DNA of 64,000 nt from Rhodopseudomonas julia (GTDB taxonomy: Bacteria; Pseudomonadota; Alphaproteobacteria; Rhizobiales; Afifellaceae): contig NZ_JAUSUK010000001.1 in NCBI RefSeq assembly GCF_030813515.1, forward strand, positions 1,302,001 through 1,366,000, written 5' to 3'. The notes below the pieces were generated by a model. The model was given only the letters and a program-made list of their open reading frames with translations, made no database searches and had not been told where the DNA came from. Positions 29,961 to 40,433 of this stretch are shown one piece after another. Each line of letters opens with the position of its first letter. Position 1 is the first letter of the stretch. The position numbers were made by a program, and so were the translations under genes.

Positions 29961-30923
29961 ATGGACACTGAGGATCTTATCGAGCGCCGCCGTTTGCGGC
30001 GCCGCGCCAGTTTCTGGCGGGTCGTCGCCTTCGTCGTGGCGATCGTCGCCGTGGCCTTTTTCGTGCAGCAATCCGGTGTCGTCGGCGGGTCCAACGACCA
30101 GATTGCACGCATCTCGGTGGAGGGCTTCATCCCGACCCGTCCCGACGCGGTGGACCTCCTCAAGCAGGCGGCCGACACGGACAGCGTGAAGGCCATTATC
30201 CTGCGCATCGATTCACCCGGCGGCGCGGCATCCGGAGGCGAGGCACTCTATAAGGCCGTGCGCGAGGCGGCTCAGAAGAAGCCGGTGGTCGCAACGATCG
30301 AGGGTCTCGGGGCCTCTGCCGCCTATATGACGGCAATCGGCGCCGATCATATTCTGGCGCGCGAGACGGCCCTGACCGGCTCGATCGGGGTGATCCTGCA
30401 GTTCGCGACGGTTGAAAATCTTCTCGACAAGCTCGGCGTCAATTACGTCGAGGTGAAGAGCAGCCCACTGAAAGGCGAGCCAACGCCGTTCGAGGCGCCG
30501 AGCCCGGAAGCGCTTGCCATGGTGCAGTCGGTCATCGACAGCTCTTATGATTGGTTCGTCGGTCTCGTGGCAGAGCGCCGCAACCTTCAGCCCGATGCGG
30601 CGCGCCGCCTCTCCGACGGAAGCATCTTCACCGGGCGCCAGGCCGTCGAAAACGGCCTGATCGATGCCGTCGGGGGCGAAGACGAAGCCAAAGCGTGGCT
30701 TTCGGCAGAGCGCAACGTCTCTGCCGACCTGCCACTCAATGACTGGGAAAAGGACGAGGGGACGTTCTCCGGTCTCACCTCCGCCGGCGCGGCGGCGGTT
30801 GTGAAGGCGCTGGGTCTGGAAGACCAGTTTCAGGCGCTTTTGGGTACTCTGCCGCAGCGGCTCGCTGTTGACGGGCTCGTATCCGTTTGGCAGGGTAATT
30901 CTTCAATAAGATCAGGTCGCTAG
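29961..30923 (+). CDS. sppA: Signal peptide peptidase SppA (short type)
   Basis: SppA degrades cleaved signal peptides in the inner membrane. The 320-residue protein has one N-terminal membrane anchor (about residues 19-37) and a protease domain. The catalytic serine is in GLGASAAY (Ser119) and the lysine in SSPLKGE (Lys171), the same 52-residue spacing as in the Bacillus enzyme. The ATG at 29961 is preceded by AAGGAG, which rules out the longer in-frame start at 29904. ihfB follows after 10 bp. Confidence 0.94.
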   Translation: MDTEDLIERRRLRRRASFWRVVAFVVAIVAVAFFVQQSGVVGGSNDQIARISVEGFIPTRPDAVDLLKQAADTDSVKAIILRIDSPGGAASGGEALYKAVREAAQKKPVVATIEGLGASAAYMTAIGADHILARETALTGSIGVILQFATVENLLDKLGVNYVEVKSSPLKGEPTPFEAPSPEALAMVQSVIDSSYDWFVGLVAERRNLQPDAARRLSDGSIFTGRQAVENGLIDAVGGEDEAKAWLSAERNVSADLPLNDWEKDEGTFSGLTSAGAAAVVKALGLEDQFQALLGTLPQRLAVDGLVSVWQGNSSIRSGR

Positions 30924-30933
30924 GGGGACGGCG

Positions 30934-31221
30934 ATGATCAAGTCAGAACTCGTACAGAAGCTCGCGGACAAAAATCCGCATCTCTATCAACGGGATGTGG
31001 AAGCGATCGTGAACGCTATTCTGGAAGAAATCGTCGGGGCGCTGTGCCGCGGCGATCGTGTCGAACTCAGGGGATTCGGCGCTTTTTCTGTGAAGAACCG
31101 GCCTGCCCGCACCGGCCGCAACCCCCGAACCGGGGAAGCCGTTTCCGTCTCAGAGAAATACGTGCCATTCTTCAAGACCGGCAAGGAAATGCGGCTCAGG
31201 CTCAACGGCGGAGACGAATAA
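30934..31221 (+). CDS. ihfB: Integration host factor subunit beta
   Basis: The 95-residue DNA-bending protein pairs with IHF-alpha. It has the HU/IHF signature with the minor-groove arm RNPRTGE and begins [11 protein letters not shown]. It is encoded between sppA and the lapA-like gene, with short gaps, in one operon. Confidence 0.96.
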   Translation: MIKSELVQKLADKNPHLYQRDVEAIVNAILEEIVGALCRGDRVELRGFGAFSVKNRPARTGRNPRTGEAVSVSEKYVPFFKTGKEMRLRLNGGDE

Positions 31222-31225
31222 GGCG

Positions 31226-31576
31226 ATGCAACAGCTCGCTTGGCTCATCAAGTGGATCATCCTGCTTCCGATCCTGGTGGTGATCGCGCTTCTCGCCGTC
31301 GCCAACGATCAGACGGTGGCACTCAGGCTCAACCCGTTCGATGCCGACGACCCCGTTCTCAGGGTCGAGCTGGCACTGTATCAGGTGGCGTTCGCCGCCT
31401 TTGCCATCGGTGCCATCTGCGGCGGCATCGTCATGTGGAACGGACAGCGCAAATATCGCCGGCAGGCCCGCGAAAAGCGGCACGAGGCGGCAACGCTTCA
31501 GGCTCGCGCCGACAAGGCGGAACGGCAGGCACGTGAAAATGCCGGCCTTCTTGCGGGGCCGGCGCCGCGCGCCTGA
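31226..31576 (+). CDS. LapA-domain (DUF1049) inner-membrane protein
   Basis: The 116-residue protein has two membrane segments (about residues 8-26 and 50-70) and a basic, coiled-coil-prone cytoplasmic tail. This is the arrangement of the LapA/DUF1049 family, linked in E. coli to lipopolysaccharide assembly. It starts four bases after the ihfB stop. Placement directly after ihfB is usual in Hyphomicrobiales. Confidence 0.88.
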   Translation: MQQLAWLIKWIILLPILVVIALLAVANDQTVALRLNPFDADDPVLRVELALYQVAFAAFAIGAICGGIVMWNGQRKYRRQAREKRHEAATLQARADKAERQARENAGLLAGPAPRA

Positions 31577-31590
31577 CAGCGGATCTTTCG

Positions 31591-32550
31591 ATGCGCGTCA
31601 TTCCCGCAGCCGATATCGCGGATGTTCTGACCTTCCCCGAGCTTATCGAAACGCTGAGAGGCGCCTTTCGACAAGGGGTCGTGACACCGGTCCGCCATCA
31701 TCATTCGATCCATTTTCCCGATCAGGCGGAAGCGACGCTGCTTCTGATGCCGTCGTGGAACGATTTCGATCAGCAGGGCCATTCCGAGCGCGGCTATGTC
31801 GGGGTCAAGATCGTGACGGTCTTTCCCGACAATGCAAGCCGCGGCAAGGCGGCCGTTGCCGGCGTCTACCTCCTCTTTTCCGGCAAGAGCGGTGAGCCGC
31901 TCGCCGTCATCGACGGGTCCGCGCTGACGGTGTGGCGTACGGCGGCGGCCTCAGCACTCGCCGCCTCCTATCTTGCCCGCCCAGACGCGAAGCGCCTTCT
32001 TATGGTGGGCGCCGGTGCGCTTGCCCCCTATCTCATCGAAGCGCATGCGGCCGTGCGCCCGATTGAAGAAGTGCTCATCTGGAACAGACGCCCTGAAAAG
32101 GCGGAACGGCTTGCGGAAAGACTGCGCCCGCGACGCTACCGTCCGCATTTCACCGAAGATCTGGAAGGCGCCGTGCGCGGCGCCGACATCGTCTCCTGCG
32201 CGACCTTGTCGAACCATCCGATCGTCAAGGGCGAATGGCTCAAGCCCGGCGCCCATCTCGACCTCGTCGGCGGTTTCCGCCCGGAGATGCGCGAAACCGA
32301 CGACGACGCCATCCGCCGTGCCCGCGTCTTCGTCGACACGCGCGAGGGGGCGATGAAGGAAGCGGGCGACATCGCGCAGCCGCTTGAAAGCGGCGTCTTA
32401 ACGGCAGACGATATCACCGCGGACCTCTTCGAGCTCACTCGCGGCGAGAAGGCCGGCCGCCGCTTCTACGACCAGATCACGCTGTTCAAATCGGTCGGGA
32501 CGGCACTCGAAGATCTGGCCGCTGCGATCCTGGTGTTTTCGCGCGCCTGA
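31591..32550 (+). CDS. Ornithine cyclodeaminase / mu-crystallin family NAD(P)-binding protein
   Basis: The 319-residue protein has the family core VGVKIVTVFPDN, SGEPLAVIDGSALTVWRTAAASALAA, and a Rossmann loop VGAGALAPYLIEA. Family members are ornithine cyclodeaminases, ketimine reductases or alanine dehydrogenases, and the sequence alone does not decide among them. It lies 14 bp after the lapA-like gene, so it is probably co-transcribed with sppA-ihfB. Confidence 0.87.
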   Translation: MRVIPAADIADVLTFPELIETLRGAFRQGVVTPVRHHHSIHFPDQAEATLLLMPSWNDFDQQGHSERGYVGVKIVTVFPDNASRGKAAVAGVYLLFSGKSGEPLAVIDGSALTVWRTAAASALAASYLARPDAKRLLMVGAGALAPYLIEAHAAVRPIEEVLIWNRRPEKAERLAERLRPRRYRPHFTEDLEGAVRGADIVSCATLSNHPIVKGEWLKPGAHLDLVGGFRPEMRETDDDAIRRARVFVDTREGAMKEAGDIAQPLESGVLTADDITADLFELTRGEKAGRRFYDQITLFKSVGTALEDLAAAILVFSRA

Positions 32551-32582
32551 CCCCGCGTCTCGGCGAAGTCTTCTCGGGGCGC

Positions 32583-32611
32583 TTGAAACGTCGGCGGTAA
32601 AATCGTATATC
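32583..32611 (+). promoter_or_regulatory. Candidate sigma-70 promoter of the rimP-nusA-infB operon
   Basis: TTGAAA (32583-32588) and TATATC (32606-32611) are spaced by exactly 17 bases. Transcription would start near 32618, giving a leader of about 113 nt before rimP. The terminator hairpin at 32639-32669 would lie inside that leader. Confidence 0.65.
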
Positions 32612-32638
32612 GGCGGCAACAATTCTCGAATACCGTCG

Positions 32639-32669
32639 AGAGTGGGTCCTCCGGGTCCCGCTCTTTTTT
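32639..32669 (+). terminator. Intrinsic terminator between the promoter and rimP (possible attenuator)
   Basis: AGAGTGGG (32639-32646) pairs with CCCGCTCT (32657-32664), with one wobble, and six T follow (32664-32669). It may simply end transcripts from the upstream operon. Its position downstream of the candidate rimP promoter would also make it an attenuator that releases a ~50-nt RNA. Confidence 0.75.
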
Positions 32670-32730
32670 ATTGCCGCCACTTGGCTCAAGCCGTTGCTGC
32701 AAGGCGGGTTTCCGCATCTTCGGGAGGAAG

Positions 32731-33285
32731 ATGACCGACTCAGACATGCACACTCCGTCGAGCGAGCGATTGATCCGCGAGACCGGGTTGGAAGCTCGCA
32801 TCGCACATATCGCCGAGCCCGTCGTCGCGGGCCTCGGCTACGAACTCGTGCGCGTCAAAGTGTTGGGCCAGAATGGCATGACCGTGCAGATCATGGCCGA
32901 GCGCCCGGATGGGACGATGGGCGTCGACGATTGCGAAGCCATCAGCCGCGACCTGTCGCCGGCTCTCGATGTCGACGATCCGGTCGGGCGGCCTTACCAT
33001 CTGGAAGTGTCCTCTCCTGGCATCGACCGCCCGTTGACGCGGGTGAAGGATTTCGAATTGTGGGCCGGCCACGAAGCGAAAATTGAAATGGCGGCCTTGC
33101 AGAACGGCCGCAAGCGCTTCCGCGGCATCTTGCTCGGTGTACGCGACGGCACCACGGGCATTCGGGTGACCAGCGAAGGCGGCAACGAGGATGTGTGGCT
33201 GCCGCTTGGCGAGGTCGCCGATGCCAAACTCATTTTGACCGACGAGCTGATCGCGGCGACGCAGGCGGACCGCCAGAGCGACTGA
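32731..33285 (+). CDS. rimP: Ribosome maturation factor RimP
   Basis: RimP assists 30S maturation. The 184-residue protein has the two-domain RimP pattern with [17 protein letters not shown] and the conserved [14 protein letters not shown] segment. The ATG at 32731 has GGGAGG about four bases upstream; a second ATG at 32746 is possible. It opens the rimP-nusA operon. Confidence 0.95.
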   Translation: MTDSDMHTPSSERLIRETGLEARIAHIAEPVVAGLGYELVRVKVLGQNGMTVQIMAERPDGTMGVDDCEAISRDLSPALDVDDPVGRPYHLEVSSPGIDRPLTRVKDFELWAGHEAKIEMAALQNGRKRFRGILLGVRDGTTGIRVTSEGGNEDVWLPLGEVADAKLILTDELIAATQADRQSD

Positions 33286-33381
33286 ACAACGAGCGAGGGA
33301 TCAGGGATTTCGGTCCCGATCGCTTGAGGCCCGCAAGGGCAGGGATAACAGGCCCGGTGGGCCGGGAAACGGAGCTGTCCA

Positions 33382-34992
33382 ATGGCAGTGAGTGCAAACA
33401 GGCTCGAACTTCTGCAGATCGCCGACGCGGTCGCACGGGAGAAGAGCATCGACCGGCAGATCGTCATCTCCGCAATGGAGGACGCGATCCAGAAGGCGGC
33501 CAAATCGCGCTATGGCGCGGAAACCGATGTGCGCGCCGAGATCGATCCCAAGACCGGCGACATCCGACTGCAGCGTCTCCTGGAAGTGGTCGAGACGCCT
33601 GAGGATTTCGCCACCCAGATTGCGCTTGAAGATGCGCGCGGTCGCAACCCCGCCGCGCAGGTCGGCGACTTCATCTCCGAACCTCTGCCGCCTCTCGATT
33701 ATGGCCGCGTCGCCGCGCAATCGGCCAAGCAGGTCATCATGCAGAAGGTGCGCGACGCGGAGCGCGACCGGCAGTTCGAAGATTACAAGGACCGCATCGG
33801 CGAAATCGTCAACGGCACGGTCAAGCGCGTCGAATACGGCAATGTCGTCGTCGATCTCGGGCGCGGTGAGGCGATCATCCGCCGCGACGAACTCATCCCG
33901 CGCGAGACGTTTCGTTATGGCGACCGCGTGCGCGCCTATGTCTACGATGTGAGGCGCGAACAGCGCGGCCCGCAGATCTTCCTGTCGCGCACGCATCCGC
34001 AGTTCATGGCCAAGCTCTTCACCATGGAAGTGCCGGAAATCTACGACGGCATCATCGAGATCCGCTCGGTGGCCCGTGATCCGGGCTCGCGGGCAAAGAT
34101 CGCCGTCATCTCCAACGATTCATCCATCGATCCGGTCGGCGCCTGCGTCGGCATGCGCGGTTCGCGCGTGCAGGCCGTGGTCGGCGAATTGCAGGGCGAG
34201 CGCATCGACATCATTCCCTGGTCGCCCGACGCCGCGACGTTCATCGTCAATGCCTTGCAGCCGGCGGAAGTCTCCAAGGTAGTTCTCGACGAAGATGCGG
34301 AACGCATCGAGGTCGTGGTGCCGGAAGACCAGCTGTCGCTCGCCATCGGCCGCCGCGGCCAGAATGTGCGGCTCGCCTCGCAGCTCACCGGATGGGATAT
34401 CGATATCCTGACGGAAGACGAGGAATCCGAGCGCCGTCAGAAGGAATTCCAGGAGCGTACCGAGCTCTTTCAGAATGCGCTCGACGTCGATGAGATGGTG
34501 GCGCAGCTCCTCGCCTCGGAAGGCTTTGCGGACGTGGAAGAGATCGCCTTCGTGGAAATCGACGAACTCGCCACCATCGAAGGGTTCGACGAGGACACTG
34601 CGGAAGAATTGCAGATGCGCGCCCGCGAGTACCTGGAGGCTCTGGAAGGCGAACAGGACGAAGAGCGCAAGAAGCTCGGCGTCGCCGACGAGCTCAAGGA
34701 AATCACCGGCGTGACGACGGCCATGCTCGTCGCGTTCGGCAAAAACGACGTGAAGAGCGTGGAAGATCTCGCCTATTGCGCCGTCGACGATCTCGTCGGC
34801 TGGACCGAGCGCAAGGACGGCGAGACGAAGCGCTTTGCGGGCATCCTGGACGACTTCTCTCTGTCGCGCGAAGAGGCGGAAGAAATGGTCATGGGCGCCA
34901 GGCTTCATGCCGGCATCATCACCGAAGCCGATCTCGCTCAGCCTGAAGAGGAGAGCGACGAGGCCGAGGAGGAGGAGACGGCATCAGCGTGA
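33382..34992 (+). CDS. nusA: Transcription termination/antitermination factor NusA
   Basis: NusA binds RNA polymerase and modulates pausing, termination and antitermination. The 536-residue protein has the N-terminal polymerase-binding domain, an S1 domain (about residues 135-200), two KH domains ([10 protein letters not shown] and [12 protein letters not shown]), and two C-terminal helix-hairpin-helix repeats. It ends in an acidic tail. Its stop overlaps the GTG start of the next gene. Confidence 0.97.
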   Translation: MAVSANRLELLQIADAVAREKSIDRQIVISAMEDAIQKAAKSRYGAETDVRAEIDPKTGDIRLQRLLEVVETPEDFATQIALEDARGRNPAAQVGDFISEPLPPLDYGRVAAQSAKQVIMQKVRDAERDRQFEDYKDRIGEIVNGTVKRVEYGNVVVDLGRGEAIIRRDELIPRETFRYGDRVRAYVYDVRREQRGPQIFLSRTHPQFMAKLFTMEVPEIYDGIIEIRSVARDPGSRAKIAVISNDSSIDPVGACVGMRGSRVQAVVGELQGERIDIIPWSPDAATFIVNALQPAEVSKVVLDEDAERIEVVVPEDQLSLAIGRRGQNVRLASQLTGWDIDILTEDEESERRQKEFQERTELFQNALDVDEMVAQLLASEGFADVEEIAFVEIDELATIEGFDEDTAEELQMRAREYLEALEGEQDEERKKLGVADELKEITGVTTAMLVAFGKNDVKSVEDLAYCAVDDLVGWTERKDGETKRFAGILDDFSLSREEAEEMVMGARLHAGIITEADLAQPEEESDEAEEEETASA

Positions 34993-35681
34993 TCGAGGCG
35001 GCTCCAGCTCTTGCAGAAAAGCACTCCGGCCCCAAAATAGGGAGGAGACGAATGTGTGCAGTCTCCCGGCAGGTGCTGCCGGAGGACAGGCTGATACGCT
35101 TCGTCACATCTCCCGAGGGCGACGTCGTCGCCGACCTCAAAGCACGCCTCCCCGGGCGCGGCATGTGGCTCGAAGGGCGGCGACCCGTCATCGAAGAAGC
35201 CCGCCGCAAATGCGTCTTCGACCGTGCTTTGAAGACCAAGGTAAAGGTCGCCGAGGATCTCGGCGATCAGGTCGCCTCGCTGCTGAAGAGCCAGCTTCTT
35301 GGCCGTCTCGGACTTGCAGCAAGAGCGCGGCAAGTGGTGTGCGGCTTCGCCAAGGTCGAAGCGGCCCTGCGTTCCGGAGAGGCGATCTGCCTCGTGCATG
35401 CCGTCGAGGCGGCGGCTGACGGGCGCAACAAGCTGGCGGGCGCGGCGCGACAAGGTCTGGCCTCAACCGGCAAAGACGAGCCCCTTTTCGTCGCCCATTT
35501 GACGACCGCCGAATTGGGTTTGGCATTGGGGCGGCCACATGTGATACATGCTGCCGTGCTGGATGGCGCGGCGGGACGAAGTTTTCATGACGCGGCGCTG
35601 CGCAATCTCCGCTTCGACAACGAGATCTGTCAGCAGCCGTCAGAGCGCGAACACGATATTGACGTCGCCGACCGGCGATGA
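34989..35681 (+). CDS. YlxR-L7Ae fusion RNA-binding protein
   Basis: The 230-residue protein joins an N-terminal YlxR/DUF448 domain (CAVSRQVLPEDRLIRF, then LPGRGMWLE) to a C-terminal L7Ae-like domain beginning near residue 95. In Firmicutes these are two separate genes, ylxR and ylxQ, at this same place between nusA and infB; in alphaproteobacteria they are commonly fused. It starts with GTG overlapping the nusA stop (GTGA). An RNA- or nucleoid-binding role is likely but not specific. Confidence 0.9.
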   Translation: MIEAAPALAEKHSGPKIGRRRMCAVSRQVLPEDRLIRFVTSPEGDVVADLKARLPGRGMWLEGRRPVIEEARRKCVFDRALKTKVKVAEDLGDQVASLLKSQLLGRLGLAARARQVVCGFAKVEAALRSGEAICLVHAVEAAADGRNKLAGAARQGLASTGKDEPLFVAHLTTAELGLALGRPHVIHAAVLDGAAGRSFHDAALRNLRFDNEICQQPSEREHDIDVADRR

Positions 35682-35693
35682 ATGGGAATAGGC

Positions 35694-38324
35694 ATGAGCG
35701 AGACGACAAGCAAAGGCGACAAAACGCTTCGCGTAGGAGGCCGTAAAACGCTGTCCTTGAGGCGTGACACAGATACGGTGCGCCAAAGCTTCTCCGGCGG
35801 ACGATCGAAAGCAGTCGTGGTGGAGAAGAAGCGTCGCCGCCACGGGGGTGGCGATCGTCCCGATGCGCCCGAAACGCCGATCCAAACCACCACGCGCCCG
35901 ACCCAGGCCGCCAAGGCTCCGCCGCCACCGCCCACGCCGCCGGTGCGCGAACAGCAGCAGCGCGGCCGCACGGGCCTCGTGTTGAAATCCCTGACCGAGG
36001 ACGAGCGTGACGCCCGCGCCCAGGCGCTGGCCGATGCCCGCGTCCGCGAAGCGGAAGAGCGCCGCCAGGCCGAGATCGAAGCCGCGCGCCGGGCCGAGGA
36101 AGAAAAGCGCCTCGCTCAGGAGCGCGAAGAAGCCGCGCGCCGCCAGGCCGAAGAGGACAAGCGCCGCGCCGCGGAGACGGAAGCGCGCAGCCGCAGCGAA
36201 GACGCCGCAGGCAAGCGCGAGCCGACCCCGGGCGCCGGAGAACAGGCCGCAGCGCCGGCTGCCGCGAGCTCGGCACCGGTCGCAACGGCCAAGGCCGCAA
36301 AAGCGGCACCAGCCGCCGCCGGCGGAGCCGCGGGCAGTGCCGACGAGGCGCCCAAGGAAATCCGCGCCGTGCAGAGGCCGAAGCGTCCGGAAGTCGCAAA
36401 GCCGGCCAAAAAGACGGCAGGTGGTGGCGATCGCCGCCGTGGCCGCCTCACCGTGACGAATGCGCTCGAGGACGGCGACCGCGAACGTTCGCTCGCTTCG
36501 ATCCGCCGCAAGCGGGAGAAGGAGAAGCGTCAGCAATCGGGCTTCTCACCCTCCAACGAGAAGATCATGCGCGACGTGGTCATCCCGGAGGCGATTTCCG
36601 TGCAGGATCTCGCCAACCGCATGGCGGAACGCGCCGTCGACGTGATCCGGCTTCTGATGAAGTCCGGGACGATGGTGAAGATCACCGACATTCTCGATGC
36701 CGACACCGCGCAGATCGTGGCTGAAGAAATGGGGCACAATGTGCGCCGTGTCGCCGCCTCAGACGTTGAGGAAGGTCTGTTCGACGAGCCGGATGCGCCG
36801 GAGGACAGGCTGCCAAGGCCGCCGGTCGTCACCATTATGGGCCATGTCGACCACGGCAAGACCTCGCTTCTCGACGCGATCCGCGAGACCAAGGTCGTCG
36901 CCGGCGAGGCGGGTGGCATCACCCAGCATATCGGCGCCTACCAGGTGGAGAAGAACGGTCAGAAGATCACCTTCATCGATACGCCGGGCCACGCGGCCTT
37001 TACCGCGATGCGGGCCCGCGGCGCCCAGGCGACGGATATCGTGGTTCTTGTCGTGGCGGCCGACGACGGCGTGATGCCGCAGACGGTCGAAGCCATCAAT
37101 CACGCGCGCGCCGCCGGCGTGCCGATGATCGTGGCGATCAACAAGATCGATAAGCCCGATTCCGATCCGATGCGGGTGAAGACCGACCTTCTGCAGCATT
37201 CGGTGGTCACGGAATCGATGTCCGGCGACACGCTCGAAGTCGAGGTGTCAGCCACGAAGCGGATCAATCTCGACGGGCTTCTGGAAGCCATCCTGCTGCA
37301 ATCGGAGCTTCTCGACCTGAAGGCCAATCCGAACCGCAGCGCGGAGGGCATCGTCGTCGAGGCGCAGCTCGATCGTGGCCGCGGCCCGGTGGCAACCGTG
37401 CTCGTACAGCGTGGCACGCTGCATTCGGGTGATATCATTGTGGCCGGTTCTGAATGGGGACGTGTGCGCGCGCTCATCGACGACACCGGGGCCCAGGTGA
37501 AAGAAGCCGGGCCGTCTCGGGCCGTCGAGGTGCTCGGTTTCCAGGGAACGCCTGAGGCCGGCGACCGTGTCGCCGTCGTCGAGAGCGAAGGCCGTGCCCG
37601 GGAGATTTCCGAATATCGTCAGCGCGTGCGCCGCGAAAAGGCGGTGGCTCGTCAGACGGGTCAGCGCGGGTCGCTCGAGCAGATGATGAACCAGCTGCAG
37701 GTGGAAGGTACCAAGACCTTCCCGCTGGTGATCAAGGGCGATGTGCAGGGCTCGGTCGAAGCGATTATCGGAGCTCTCGACAAGATCTCCACGGACGAAG
37801 TCGCAGCAGACATCGTGCATTCGGGCGTCGGTGGCATCACCGAATCCGACATCACGCTTGCCGCGGCCTCCAATGCGGCGGTCCTCGGCTTCAACGTGCG
37901 CGCCAACAAGCAGGCCCGCGAAGCGGCGGCCCGCGATGGCGTGGAGATCCGCTACTACAACATCATCTACGACCTCACTGATGACGTGAAAGCGGCGATG
38001 TCGGGCATGCTTTCACCCGAGCGTCGCGAAACCTTCATCGGCAATGCCGAGATCCTGGAGGTGTTCAACATCACCAAGGTCGGCAAGGTCGCCGGTTGCC
38101 GTGTCACCGAAGGCAAGGTGGAGCGTGGGGCCGGTGTGCGCCTCATCCGCGACAACGTGGTGGTGCACGAAGGCCGGCTTTCGACGCTCAAGCGCTTCAA
38201 GGACGAGGTCCGCGAGGTGCCGGGCGGCCAGGAGTGCGGCATGGCCTTCGAGAAGTACGAGGATATGCGCGTCGGCGACATCATCGAGTGCTACCGCGTG
38301 GAAGAAGTGGCGCGGACGCTTTAG
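35694..38324 (+). CDS. infB: Translation initiation factor IF-2
   Basis: IF-2 is the GTPase that brings initiator tRNA to the ribosome. The ~876-residue protein has a long Ala/Arg/Glu-rich, low-complexity N-terminal region (about residues 80-270). The conserved IF-2N segment and the G domain, with [19 protein letters not shown] and NKID, follow. The ATG at 35694 ([12 protein letters not shown]) matches usual alphaproteobacterial starts and has GGGAATAGG upstream; an ATG at 35682 is also in frame. rbfA and truB follow. Confidence 0.96.
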   Translation: MSETTSKGDKTLRVGGRKTLSLRRDTDTVRQSFSGGRSKAVVVEKKRRRHGGGDRPDAPETPIQTTTRPTQAAKAPPPPPTPPVREQQQRGRTGLVLKSLTEDERDARAQALADARVREAEERRQAEIEAARRAEEEKRLAQEREEAARRQAEEDKRRAAETEARSRSEDAAGKREPTPGAGEQAAAPAAASSAPVATAKAAKAAPAAAGGAAGSADEAPKEIRAVQRPKRPEVAKPAKKTAGGGDRRRGRLTVTNALEDGDRERSLASIRRKREKEKRQQSGFSPSNEKIMRDVVIPEAISVQDLANRMAERAVDVIRLLMKSGTMVKITDILDADTAQIVAEEMGHNVRRVAASDVEEGLFDEPDAPEDRLPRPPVVTIMGHVDHGKTSLLDAIRETKVVAGEAGGITQHIGAYQVEKNGQKITFIDTPGHAAFTAMRARGAQATDIVVLVVAADDGVMPQTVEAINHARAAGVPMIVAINKIDKPDSDPMRVKTDLLQHSVVTESMSGDTLEVEVSATKRINLDGLLEAILLQSELLDLKANPNRSAEGIVVEAQLDRGRGPVATVLVQRGTLHSGDIIVAGSEWGRVRALIDDTGAQVKEAGPSRAVEVLGFQGTPEAGDRVAVVESEGRAREISEYRQRVRREKAVARQTGQRGSLEQMMNQLQVEGTKTFPLVIKGDVQGSVEAIIGALDKISTDEVAADIVHSGVGGITESDITLAAASNAAVLGFNVRANKQAREAAARDGVEIRYYNIIYDLTDDVKAAMSGMLSPERRETFIGNAEILEVFNITKVGKVAGCRVTEGKVERGAGVRLIRDNVVVHEGRLSTLKRFKDEVREVPGGQECGMAFEKYEDMRVGDIIECYRVEEVARTL

Positions 38325-38477
38325 GCGTCAGCACTTCGCCAGGGTTTCCAGAAATTCGCCTCCGGCATCGCCGGGGGCGATATTGCGCACGGAGCCAGGC
38401 AGGGTCCAATCCTTGAGCCAGGGATGCGCGTCCCTGCCTCCGCCGATCTACCCATCAATGCCATTGCCTTGAACACC

Positions 38478-38897
38478 ATGTCCCGTTTTGAAAGTTCTCA
38501 GTCTGCAGGCCCGTCGCAGCGTCAGCTGCGGGTGGGCGAGCTTGTCCGGCACGCGCTTGCGGAAGTTCTGCAGCGCGGCGAAAGCAACGATCCAGCGCTC
38601 GAGGGCGTGATCGTCAGCATTTCCGAGGTGCGCATGTCAGCGGATCTCAAGCATGCGACCGCTCTCGTTCATCCCCTCGGCATCGAGGATGGCGACGGCG
38701 TCGTGGCGGCGCTCAACCGCAGTGCACGCTTTCTGCGCGGGCGGATCACGCCGGCGCTTCGTCAGATGCGCTCCATGCCGGACCTCAAATTCCGTCTCGA
38801 CACGCGCTTTGAGGACGATGCCCGCATCGACGAATTGCTGCGCTCGCCGGACGTACAAAAAGATCTCCATGACGACGATGAAGAGGAAGGCCGCTAG
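38478..38897 (+). CDS. rbfA: Ribosome-binding factor A
   Basis: RbfA is a KH-fold factor that helps late 16S processing. The 139-residue protein starts near SQRQLRVGELVRHALAEVL and has the LRGRITPALRQMRSMPDLKFRLD stretch (the last two motifs are family hallmarks). The ATG at 38478 gives the normal length. truB begins two bases after its stop. Confidence 0.95.
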   Translation: MSRFESSQSAGPSQRQLRVGELVRHALAEVLQRGESNDPALEGVIVSISEVRMSADLKHATALVHPLGIEDGDGVVAALNRSARFLRGRITPALRQMRSMPDLKFRLDTRFEDDARIDELLRSPDVQKDLHDDDEEEGR

Positions 38898-38899
38898 AC

Positions 38900-39802
38900 A
38901 TGTCCCGTCGGCGCAACAAAGGCCGCGACGTTGACGGCTGGCTCGTCCTCGACAAACCCGTCGGCATGACCTCGACGGAAGCCGTCGCCAAAGTGAAACG
39001 CGCTTTCGATGCGAAAAAGGCCGGCCATGCGGGAACCCTCGATCCCCTCGCCTCCGGCTGTCTGCCCATCGCTCTCGGCGAGGCGACGAAAACCGTCGCT
39101 TTCGTCATGGATGGGCGCAAGGTTTACGAATTCACCGTGCGCTGGGGCGAGAAGACGGAAACCGACGATCGCGAGGGCCCGGTCGTCGAGCGCTCGGACG
39201 TGCGACCCAGCGAAGACGACATCCGCGCCCTCATTCCCGATTTCACTGGCACGCTGTCGCAGGTGCCGCCGCGCTATTCGGCCGTCAAGATCGCCGGCGA
39301 GCGAGCCTACGACCTTGCCCGCGACGGCGAGACGGTCGAGCTCGAGCCGCGCGAGATCGTCGTGCACCGTCTCGATCTCGTCGAATGCCCCGATGCCGAT
39401 CATGCGATCTTCCATGCCGAATGCGGCAAGGGCACCTATGTGCGGGCCTTGGCACGCGACATGGCCGAAGAGCTTGGCACCGTTGCGCATGTCTCTGCCC
39501 TTCGCCGGCTTGTCGTCGGACCTTTCGGTGAAGACGACATGGTGCCCTATTCGGAGCTTGAGGCGAATGCCGAGACGCCGGGTGCCTTGTTGCGCCCGGT
39601 CGAGGCTGGGCTCACCGACCTTCCCTCGATCCGAATCGACAATCACGCCGCGATGCGGCTCAGAAATGGTCAGGCCGCTTTCCTGCGCGGCGCCGATGCC
39701 CCGATCGGTGGCAGTGCCTATACGGTCTCGGAAGGCCGCCTCGTCGCGCTCGTCGATATCGCCGGCGGCGAAATGAATCCGCGCCGGGTGTTCAAGCTCT
39801 AG
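38900..39802 (+). CDS. truB: tRNA pseudouridine(55) synthase TruB
   Basis: TruB makes pseudouridine 55 in the T loop of tRNAs. The 300-residue protein has the catalytic aspartate in GHAGTLDPLASG (Asp48) and the RNA-binding segments typical of TruB. It is the last intact gene before the unusual insert that separates it from rpsO. A weak stem-loop at 39804-39824 follows the stop. Confidence 0.96.
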   Translation: MSRRRNKGRDVDGWLVLDKPVGMTSTEAVAKVKRAFDAKKAGHAGTLDPLASGCLPIALGEATKTVAFVMDGRKVYEFTVRWGEKTETDDREGPVVERSDVRPSEDDIRALIPDFTGTLSQVPPRYSAVKIAGERAYDLARDGETVELEPREIVVHRLDLVECPDADHAIFHAECGKGTYVRALARDMAEELGTVAHVSALRRLVVGPFGEDDMVPYSELEANAETPGALLRPVEAGLTDLPSIRIDNHAAMRLRNGQAAFLRGADAPIGGSAYTVSEGRLVALVDIAGGEMNPRRVFKL

Positions 39803-40351
39803 GAGCCAGCTGAATAGGCTGGTTATTCGTCCGGTGGTCACTGGCTCGTCGGTGATCTCCATCGTTGTCGACCTGAGCGCATAGCCGGAGCCGAAAACGG
39901 TCTCAAGTGCTGATGGATCGAGCATTCTGCCGCTCGCGGGATTGGAAGGGTCGGAAAAGGTTGCCAGTTGCGGATAGTTCTTGCGGCCAAGGGTAACGGT
40001 CCCCTTGTAGGTCTGAACAAGCCCGAGCCGTTCGCCACCCTCGCTATCTGCTGGCAACTCGTCGGCGACGGCCCGCTGGAGACGCCATTTCATCTCCTCG
40101 TCGACAAGCACCAGAAGCAATCTGCCCTGGCCGAGGTCGACAATGGCAGCTTCACCGGTGAGCTTGGACCCCTCCATCGTCGCGGCAAGCCAAACCCGCC
40201 CATACCAGCTTTCGACCTTACTTGCGGTCGAACCGCCGACCGGGCCAGACGGAGTGTCCACGATCAATGTCAGCTTCTGGTGCCAGCTATAATAATCACG
40301 ACATCCAGCAAGCGCCAACATGATGCCAAGGATGAGAATCGCTCGCTTCGT
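39803..40351 (-). pseudogene. Broken lipoprotein gene (start codon altered, 3' end lost at truB)
   Basis: The frame on the minus strand reads KRAILILGIMLALAGCRDYYSWHQKLT and onward, an ordinary lipoprotein signal with lipobox LAGC. The position where a start codon is expected is ACG (40349-40351); the only ATG (40321) leaves a signal of just five residues. At the other end, recognisable protein continues to ITDEPVTTGRI, and the frame then runs on antisense through all of truB, so the native C-terminus is missing. The body resembles an uncharacterised lipoprotein type I recall from Hyphomicrobiales. I read it as a decaying, truncated gene. Confidence 0.6.
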
Positions 40352-40433
40352 AGGCCTGTACTACGTGTCATCTCTGATCGGCGTGGCGCTAATCAGAGTG
40401 TGCCGCGCGGAGCAACATCAGCGTGTCCAGCAC

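Noticed and set aside
38894-40321. 475-residue minus-strand frame covering the lipoprotein remnant and all of truB
   Set aside because: The C-terminal two-thirds is exactly antisense to the well-supported truB and shows no independent domain. It is read-through of the broken lipoprotein frame.
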